DNA of 46,382 nucleotides from DATGUA01 sp035301545 (GTDB taxonomy: Bacteria; Bacillota; Clostridia; Tissierellales; Tissierellaceae): assembly GCA_035301545.1 (NCBI GenBank), contig DATGUA010000038.1, positions 1 to 46,382 of the forward strand, in the 5' to 3' direction. Shown in pieces: positions 41,363 to 46,382 of this stretch. A model generated the notes under the pieces. That model was not told where the DNA came from. It was given only the letters and a program-made list of their open reading frames with translations, and did no database searches. Each line of letters starts with the position of its first letter. Position 1 is the first letter of the stretch. The translations under genes and the position numbers were made by a program.

Positions 41363-42593
41363 ACTAAATCCAAATAAAATAAAAACAGATTTCACCATAC
41401 TAAATCAAGAGATAAATGGTAAAGAAGTAGTATATTTAGATAGTGCTGCTACTACTCAAAAGCCTATTCAAGTTAATCATGCCATAACTAATTACAATGA
41501 AAGCTCCCATGGGAACCCCCATCGTGGAGCTCATCATCTTAGTATATCAGCAACTAATGAGTATAATTTAGCTAGAACTACAGTTAAAGATTTTATTAAT
41601 GCTAAAGATACTAAAGAAATTATATTTACTAGAAACACTACAGAATCTATTAATCTAATTGCCTATTCTTATGGTAGAAAATTTGTTAAAGAAGGAGATG
41701 AAATAGTTTTAACTATTTCTGAACATCATAGTAATATTCTACCTTGGCAACAATTAGCTAAAGAAAAAAATGCAGTATTAAAATATATGTATTTAGATGA
41801 GGACTATAATATAAGCTTAGAAGAAATAGAAAGGACAATTACTACTAAAACAAAGATAGTAGCTGTTTCTCATATGTCCAATGTTCTTGGTACTATTAAT
41901 CCTGTTAAAGAGATTACTGAATATACTCATAAAATGGGTGGTATTGTTGTAGTAGATGGAGCTCAAAGTGTTCCTCATATGAAGGTTGATGTACAAAAAC
42001 TTGATGCTGATTTCTTTGTATTTTCTGGACATAAAATGTTGGGTCCTATGGGCATTGGTGTAGTATATGGAAAAGAAGAATTATTAGAAGAAACACCTCC
42101 ATTTATATTAGGTGGAGATATGATAGAATATGTTACAGAACAAGATGCAACCTTTGCTCCTCTCCCTTATAAATTTGAAGGTGGGACTCAGAATGTAGAA
42201 GGTGCTGTAGGACTTAGGGCTGCTATTGATTACTTAAATAATATTGGTTTAGATAATATTCAAAATCATGAAAGATTACTTACGAAATATGCTTTAGAAA
42301 GGATCGAAGATCTATCTTATATGACCATTCAAGGTCCTAAAGATTTAAATAAAAAAGGTGGAATTATATCTTTTACTATAGATGATATACATCCTCATGA
42401 TATTGCATCTATTTTAGATTCTTATGGTATAGCTATTAGATCTGGACATCATTGTGCTCAACCTTTAATGCAATATTTAAATATTCCTGCAACATCTAGA
42501 TTAAGTTTTTATTTATACAATACAAAAGATGATGTAGATAAATTTATTGAAGGAATTAAAAATGTAAGGAAGTGGTTTGGTTATGGATCTTAA
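41355..42593 (+). CDS. sufS: Cysteine desulfurase SufS
   Basis: A PLP-dependent enzyme of 412 residues that takes sulfur from cysteine. Family blocks are VVYLDSAATTQKP at the N-terminus, RGAHHLS, FTRNTTESINLIA, DFFVFSGHKMLGPMGIGVVYG with the PLP lysine, and RSGHHCAQPLM with the persulfide cysteine. It is group II (SufS type), with sulfur passed to SufU. The same desulfurase may also supply MnmA, encoded two genes downstream. The ATG overlaps the sufD stop. Confidence 0.97.
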   Translation: MHKLNPNKIKTDFTILNQEINGKEVVYLDSAATTQKPIQVNHAITNYNESSHGNPHRGAHHLSISATNEYNLARTTVKDFINAKDTKEIIFTRNTTESINLIAYSYGRKFVKEGDEIVLTISEHHSNILPWQQLAKEKNAVLKYMYLDEDYNISLEEIERTITTKTKIVAVSHMSNVLGTINPVKEITEYTHKMGGIVVVDGAQSVPHMKVDVQKLDADFFVFSGHKMLGPMGIGVVYGKEELLEETPPFILGGDMIEYVTEQDATFAPLPYKFEGGTQNVEGAVGLRAAIDYLNNIGLDNIQNHERLLTKYALERIEDLSYMTIQGPKDLNKKGGIISFTIDDIHPHDIASILDSYGIAIRSGHHCAQPLMQYLNIPATSRLSFYLYNTKDDVDKFIEGIKNVRKWFGYGS

Positions 42594-43011
42594 CTCAATA
42601 TATACTGAACTTATTATGGAACATAATAGTAGCAAACACAACAAGGGTGCTTTAGAAAATCCAAGTATTAGTGAAAGAGGACATAATCCTAGCTGTGGTG
42701 ACGATATTACCTTGGAAGTTCAAATAGAAAATGGTATAATAAAGGATGCATCATATACAGGGGTAGGATGTGCTATTTCTCAAGCTTCTACTTCTATGAT
42801 GATAGATCTAATAAAAGGTAAATCTACAGAGGAAGCATTAGATTTAGTAGAAATTTTTATGGATATGATTAAAAAAAATGTAGATGATGAAGAGGAATTA
42901 GAAAAGTTAGAAGATGCTATAGTTCTTCAAAACATTTCTAATATGCCTGCAAGAGTAAAATGTGCTGTATTAGCATGGCATACATTAAAAGAAGCTATTT
43001 CAAAACAATAA
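42583..43011 (+). CDS. sufU: Zinc-dependent sulfurtransferase SufU
   Basis: An IscU-like sulfurtransferase of 142 residues that accepts sulfur from SufS through a zinc-bound cysteine. The cysteines are in NPSCGDD, GVGCAIS and RVKCAVLAW, with Asp in the first motif, and the SufU-type insertion is present between the second and third (SMMIDLIKGKSTEEALDLVEIF). The start is the ATG at 42583 after GGAAGTGG; the TTG at 42577 is less likely. Overlaps sufS by 11 bases. Confidence 0.95.
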   Translation: MDLNSIYTELIMEHNSSKHNKGALENPSISERGHNPSCGDDITLEVQIENGIIKDASYTGVGCAISQASTSMMIDLIKGKSTEEALDLVEIFMDMIKKNVDDEEELEKLEDAIVLQNISNMPARVKCAVLAWHTLKEAISKQ

Positions 43012-43047
43012 ATAAAACAATAATTATAATACTAAGGAGGTGAGACT

Positions 43048-44163
43048 ATGACCAAAAAAGTTATATTAGGTATGAGTGGTGGAGTAGATTCATCTGTGTC
43101 TGCATTATTATTAAAAGAAGCAGGATATGATGTAATTGCTCTTTTCATGAAAAATTGGGACGAGAAAAACGGAGATGGAGTCTGTACAGCAACTAAAGAT
43201 TCAAAAGATGCTCGTATGGTAGCTGATCAATTAGATATACCTTTCTATACAATAAATTTTGAAGAAGAATATTGGGATAGAGTATTTACCTATTTTCTAG
43301 ATGAGTATAAACAAGGTAGAACACCTAATCCAGATATTATGTGTAATCAAGAAATAAAATTTGATGCTTTCTTAGATTATGCCCTTAAACTTGATGGTGA
43401 TTATATTGCTATGGGGCATTATGCTCAAGTAGAAGAAAAAAACGGAGAATATCATCTTCTAAGAGGTAAAGATAATAATAAAGATCAATCTTATTTCCTA
43501 TCTAGAATTAATCAAGAATCACTTTCTAAAACCTTATTTCCTATAGGTCATTTAGATAAAAATGAAGTTCGAGATATAGCCGAAAAACATAATCTATATA
43601 CTGCTACAAAAAAAGACTCTACTGGAATCTGTTTTATAGGTGAAAGAGATTTTGATAAATTTTTAGACCAATATTTACTATCTACAAAAGGGGATTTTAT
43701 AAATGTAGATAATGGAGAAAAGGTAGGAACTCATAATGGACTTATTCATTATACTATAGGACAACGAAAGGGTATTGGAATTGGTGGAATAGGTACTGGT
43801 GAACCTTGGTTTGTAGCTGGTAAAAGTTTAAAAGATAATATAGTATATGTAGCTCAAGGAAGTCAACATCCTGCTCTATATTCTACCTCATTAATTGGAG
43901 AGTCTCCTTCCTGGATTGTAGGAACAGCTCCTGCAAAACAATTTAAATGTACGGCTAAATTTAGATATAGACAAAAAGATATACCGGTAACTGTAACCAT
44001 ACTAGGTAATGATAGATTAAAAATTGAATACGATGAACCTGTAAGATCAGTAACACCTGGCCAAGGAGCTGTATTATATAAAGATGAAGTATGTTTAGGA
44101 AGTTGTATTATTGACTCTACAACAGCCTTAAAAAAAGAATTTCAATATATAAATCAAAACTAA
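43048..44163 (+). CDS. mnmA: tRNA 2-thiouridylase MnmA
   Basis: This enzyme makes 2-thiouridine at the wobble position of Lys, Glu and Gln tRNAs, 371 residues. The ATP pyrophosphatase loop is GMSGGVDSS at the N-terminus. The catalytic cysteines are in NPDIMCNQEIKF and STGICFIGERDF, and HYTIGQRKGIGIGG lies in the middle. The C-terminal beta-barrel ends with EPVRSVTPGQGAVLY. It follows sufU by 36 bases with AAGGAGGTGA before the ATG; a separate promoter is not evident, so it seems to share the suf transcript. A sulfur-relay link to SufS is a reasonable inference. Confidence 0.97.
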   Translation: MTKKVILGMSGGVDSSVSALLLKEAGYDVIALFMKNWDEKNGDGVCTATKDSKDARMVADQLDIPFYTINFEEEYWDRVFTYFLDEYKQGRTPNPDIMCNQEIKFDAFLDYALKLDGDYIAMGHYAQVEEKNGEYHLLRGKDNNKDQSYFLSRINQESLSKTLFPIGHLDKNEVRDIAEKHNLYTATKKDSTGICFIGERDFDKFLDQYLLSTKGDFINVDNGEKVGTHNGLIHYTIGQRKGIGIGGIGTGEPWFVAGKSLKDNIVYVAQGSQHPALYSTSLIGESPSWIVGTAPAKQFKCTAKFRYRQKDIPVTVTILGNDRLKIEYDEPVRSVTPGQGAVLYKDEVCLGSCIIDSTTALKKEFQYINQN

Positions 44164-44172
44164 AAGAGATCT

Positions 44173-44212
44173 AAAAAAGCTATTATAGAAATATTTCTAT
44201 AATAGCTTTTTT
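44173..44212. terminator. Terminator of the suf-mnmA operon
   Basis: A perfect inverted repeat, AAAAAAGCTATTATAGAAA and its complement (44173-44191 and 44194-44212), bidirectional with ywbE. Confidence 0.92.
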
Positions 44213-44213
44213 A

Positions 44214-44408
44214 TTAATTAAGTATTTCTTTCACCCTACCCACTACTCCATGTTCAAGACGTACTTTTATTCCATGAGGATGAAACTTTGAATTAGTTAA
44301 AATTTTTGACACTACTCCCTCTGTTAAATCTCCAGATTTTTGATCTTGTTTTTGTACTACTTTTACTTTTATACCTGGCTTTATATTTTTTCTTTTGTTT
44401 CCTTCCAT
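44214..44408 (-). CDS. ywbE: YwbE family protein
   Basis: A small basic protein of 64 residues, close to the YwbE family of Firmicutes in length and pattern: NIKPGIKVKVVQKQDQKSG, then LTEGVVSKILTNSKFHPHGIKVRLEHGVVGRVKEI. The repeated GIKV-type strands suggest an SH3-like barrel or nucleic-acid-binding fold. The function is not established. Start: ATG preceded by AAGGAG. Confidence 0.85.
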   Translation of the reverse strand: MEGNKRKNIKPGIKVKVVQKQDQKSGDLTEGVVSKILTNSKFHPHGIKVRLEHGVVGRVKEILN

Positions 44409-44442
44409 AATAATCTATTCTCCTTACTTTATATTGCAAAAT

Positions 44443-45240
44443 CTAATTTAAACTTTTATATCTTTCTATATTAGCATCACTTAAAAATTCATAAGCATCA
44501 TTAACCTTTTGAAACATCTCTGTTGCATTAGCACTTCTATTAATATCCGGATGATATTTTTTAGCTTTTCTTCTATATGCTGATCGTATTTCACTTTTAT
44601 CTGCATTATAATCTACACCTAATACATCACAACTTTCTTCATACTTTTGTTTAAATTCTATAGCCGGATTTGCAAATCCTTGTCCCTGATTATATCCACC
44701 ACCCTGATTCCAATATCCTCCTGCTCCTCTTTGTTGCTGTTGATACCTATTCCATTGTCTAAATCTTTCTTCCCACATTTTCTGTTGTTCTTCTTGTCTT
44801 TTACGTCGTTCTCTTCTCCTTTTTTCTTCTTGAACTCTTTTATACTTATCTCCATATTCACCTAAAGTTGGGAACTCCATTGCCTTTCCTTTAACCAAGT
44901 TATCTGATTTATCAAATAAATACTCTGTTAACATATACCTTAGATATTTTAAATAAGATACAAATCTTGTTCCTAATATAGGAATCATTATTAATAATAA
45001 TACAATCGGTAAAATTACAGGATGAAATAATAATGTAATCCCATAAGGACCTAATAATAGTAAAAATAAACATCCTCCCATGCTTATAAGTCCTATAAAT
45101 AGACCCAAAAGTCCTTTTCCTATATTGGATACTAGTTCAACTATAATTTCAGTTATATTAATTAAACCTTTTAATAAAAATGATATACTCTTTGCTAAAT
45201 AGTATAAAATTTTTCCTGTTACTCTTTCAAATATATTCAT
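44443..45240 (-). CDS. Membrane-anchored J-domain protein
   Basis: A 265-residue protein with an N-terminal amphipathic part, two hydrophobic segments (about 42-70 and 75-92), a charged linker with Glu/Arg-rich helix (RVQEEKRRRERRKRQEEQ), a Gln/Gly/Tyr-rich stretch (about 160-190), and a C-terminal J domain. The J domain has YEESCDVLGVDYNADKSEIRSAYRRKAKKYHPDIN with the essential HPD. It should recruit DnaK to the membrane. There are no Gly/Phe or zinc-finger regions of DnaJ itself; this is a type III J protein. It probably forms a unit with the downstream-like neighbours, the zinc-ribbon gene lying 43 bases upstream. Confidence 0.85.
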   Translation of the reverse strand: MNIFERVTGKILYYLAKSISFLLKGLINITEIIVELVSNIGKGLLGLFIGLISMGGCLFLLLLGPYGITLLFHPVILPIVLLLIMIPILGTRFVSYLKYLRYMLTEYLFDKSDNLVKGKAMEFPTLGEYGDKYKRVQEEKRRRERRKRQEEQQKMWEERFRQWNRYQQQQRGAGGYWNQGGGYNQGQGFANPAIEFKQKYEESCDVLGVDYNADKSEIRSAYRRKAKKYHPDINRSANATEMFQKVNDAYEFLSDANIERYKSLN

Positions 45241-45283
45241 CTTTTAACTCCTGTTTCTATAATTTAATTATTCTTAGATATAA

Positions 45284-45676
45284 TCAAGTTCTTTTTTCAA
45301 ATTTTGTTTTACATTTTGGACAGGTTATAATAATTTTCCCTTTTCCTTTAGGAAGCCTTAATTTGGTCTTACAATTAGGACATTTATAAAATTTGTGAGT
45401 TTTCCTATCTCTAATTCTATTTTGCAATTTTTTAAACCTAGAATATATAGGACTCATCTTCATAGCAAATTTATAGTTTTCCATACTTCTTTTCCTTATA
45501 TTTTTAGAAAACATCCTATATATACTTATACCTAAAGGTATATAACTTAATAATACTAATAATGATATATTAGTTATTCTAGCTATTATAGATAATAATA
45601 ATGATAATATTATTAACCCTATAGAGAGCTGATCTCCTCCATATCTTCCTGCCATAAACTTTCTAAACCAATTCAT
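45284..45676 (-). CDS. Membrane protein with C-terminal zinc ribbon
   Basis: A 130-residue protein with two hydrophobic helices (about 17-34 and 37-55), a basic cytoplasmic stretch, and a zinc ribbon with C-P-N-C and C-P-K-C separated by about 16 residues near the C-terminus. The ribbon resembles those found in many small Firmicute membrane proteins often next to J-domain genes. The function is unknown. The ATG is preceded by AAGGAG. Confidence 0.75.
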   Translation of the reverse strand: MNWFRKFMAGRYGGDQLSIGLIILSLLLSIIARITNISLLVLLSYIPLGISIYRMFSKNIRKRSMENYKFAMKMSPIYSRFKKLQNRIRDRKTHKFYKCPNCKTKLRLPKGKGKIIITCPKCKTKFEKRT

Positions 45677-45756
45677 ATTTAATACTCCTTATCCTTTAAA
45701 ATTATCTTTCTTTTTATCTATATTACTATTATATATGTAGATTCACTTATTTACCA

Positions 45757-45808
45757 ATATTATTAAAAAAACTAGATAGATATCTATCTAGTTTTTTAAT
45801 AATATTTA
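45757..45808. terminator. Bidirectional terminator
   Basis: A long palindrome centred at 45781/45782, core ACTAGATAGAT/ATCTATCTAGT flanked by A7/T6 and AATATTATT-type arms. It directly follows the dehydrogenase gene. Confidence 0.92.
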
Positions 45809-45809
45809 A

Positions 45810-46382
45810 TTATAAATATATATTTTGAATCTTAGCCATACTCTCTATTCTTTCTTCTGCTAATTTATCTGCTGCTTTATAGGTTGGTATATTTTCTTCT
45901 TCAGCTATTTCAAATATTCTAAGAACACTTTCATATACTTCTGAAGCTCTTCTCATTGCTCTATCTTCATCATACCCTTTTAATTCTTCATAGACATTTA
46001 TTACTCCACCTCTATTTATTACATAATCTGGTACATATACTATTCCTTTTTCTTCTAACATATCTCCATGTTTATCTTCTGCTAATTGATTGTTTGCAGA
46101 CCCAGCTACTATTTTACAATTTAGTTCTTCTATTGTAAAATCATTAATTATTGCTCCCATAGCACAAGGTGAAAATACATCACATTCTACTTTATGGATC
46201 TCATCAGGTGCTACTTCTTTCGCTCCAAAATCTTCTACTACCCTCTCAATACTATCTTTTCTTATATCTGTTACAATTAATTTTGCTCCAGCTTCATGTA
46301 GACGTTTACATACATTATATCCTACAGCTCCTAGACCTTGTACTGCCACTACCTTTCCTTCTAAATCCCTAGATCCGAAAAC
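45810..46382 (-). CDS. Leucine dehydrogenase family protein (partial)
   Basis: The C-terminal part, about 190 codons, of a Glu/Leu/Phe/Val dehydrogenase; the frame is still open at the window edge, so the N-terminal catalytic domain lies outside. The visible part starts near VFGSRDLEGKVVAVQGLGAVGYNVCKRLHEAGAKLIVTDI, the GxGxxG dinucleotide-binding loop with an acidic residue at the end of strand 2. It continues with DVFSPCAMGAIIND, IVAGSANNQLAED, GIVYVPDYVINRGGVINVYEE and a C-terminal helix. This pattern is closest to leucine dehydrogenase, which reversibly deaminates branched-chain amino acids with NAD. Substrate choice depends on residues not seen here. Confidence 0.88.
   Translation of the reverse strand, partial: VFGSRDLEGKVVAVQGLGAVGYNVCKRLHEAGAKLIVTDIRKDSIERVVEDFGAKEVAPDEIHKVECDVFSPCAMGAIINDFTIEELNCKIVAGSANNQLAEDKHGDMLEEKGIVYVPDYVINRGGVINVYEELKGYDEDRAMRRASEVYESVLRIFEIAEEENIPTYKAADKLAEERIESMAKIQNIYL

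Noticed and set aside
1..46382. CRISPR array, insertion sequence, prophage or tRNA gene
   Set aside because: No regularly spaced repeats, transposase or integrase frames, or cloverleaf sequences were seen; the repeats present are single inverted repeats acting as terminators or operators.

Overview
The window is AT-rich and its gene set is that of a strictly anaerobic, low-GC Gram-positive bacterium, most like the Clostridia/Tissierellia. The signs are a sodium-pumping NADH:quinone-reductase-like cluster, a clostridial-type ferredoxin, SufCBDSU with SufU, a HrcA/CIRCE-controlled htpG, YwbE, CblS/CblT, strong AGGAGG ribosome binding sites, several TTG/GTG starts, and opal codons used for selenocysteine (Sec). 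The species call is inference; no rRNA or tRNA gene was found here.

Layout. 1-4.3 kb: a small secreted protein, a DUF2007 protein, a RelA/SpoT-domain protein, an AI-2E family permease and a ferritin-like DUF2383 protein. 4.3-8.3 kb: nqrBCDEF on the minus strand, with no nqrA. 8.4-9.5 kb: a cytoplasmic parvulin and a cold-shock protein. 9.6-15.4 kb: a complete peptide ABC importer (oppD-F-B-C-A). 15.6-16.7 kb: an acyl-ACP thioesterase and a decayed MATE fragment. 16.7-22.9 kb: one operon of an RND exporter, its TetR regulator and ftsH, behind a consensus promoter with a perfect palindromic operator. 23.0-23.6 kb, divergent from that operon: two adjacent genes that standard gene calling misses because each has an in-frame TGA. 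One is a MerT-like three-helix membrane protein with a Cys-Sec pair. The other is a glutaredoxin-like protein with a Sec-Pro-Ser-Cys active site. 23.6-30.4 kb: FMN reductase, ferredoxin, htpG, apt-dinB, a RIC-like hemerythrin and a MATE exporter. 30.5-36.2 kb: a LolD/FtsX-type ABC pair with a long coiled coil, an FMN-binding lipoprotein and an eRF1-like baeRF protein. 36.3-37.9 kb: cblT-cblS (alpha-ribazole salvage), preceded by the wreck of a HesB/IscA-like selenoprotein gene. 38.0-44.2 kb: sufCBDSU-mnmA behind a Fur-box-like site. 44.2-46.4 kb: ywbE, a membrane J-domain protein, a zinc-ribbon membrane protein and the C-terminal part of a leucine-dehydrogenase-like gene cut by the window edge.

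How it fits together. Much of the window concerns redox and Fe-S metabolism: Nqr, ferredoxin, Suf, the RIC-like protein, FMN-binding proteins and redox selenoproteins. The most unusual feature is the selenoprotein set. The MerT-like/glutaredoxin-like pair looks like a two-gene selenol-based membrane system, possibly for soft metals or thiol redox, beside a TetR-regulated RND pump. The third opal-containing gene lies next to the suf operon and appears to be a recent pseudogene. Each of the three has a hairpin at the distance expected of a bacterial SECIS element. All functional statements rest on motif recognition by eye; no database search was possible.
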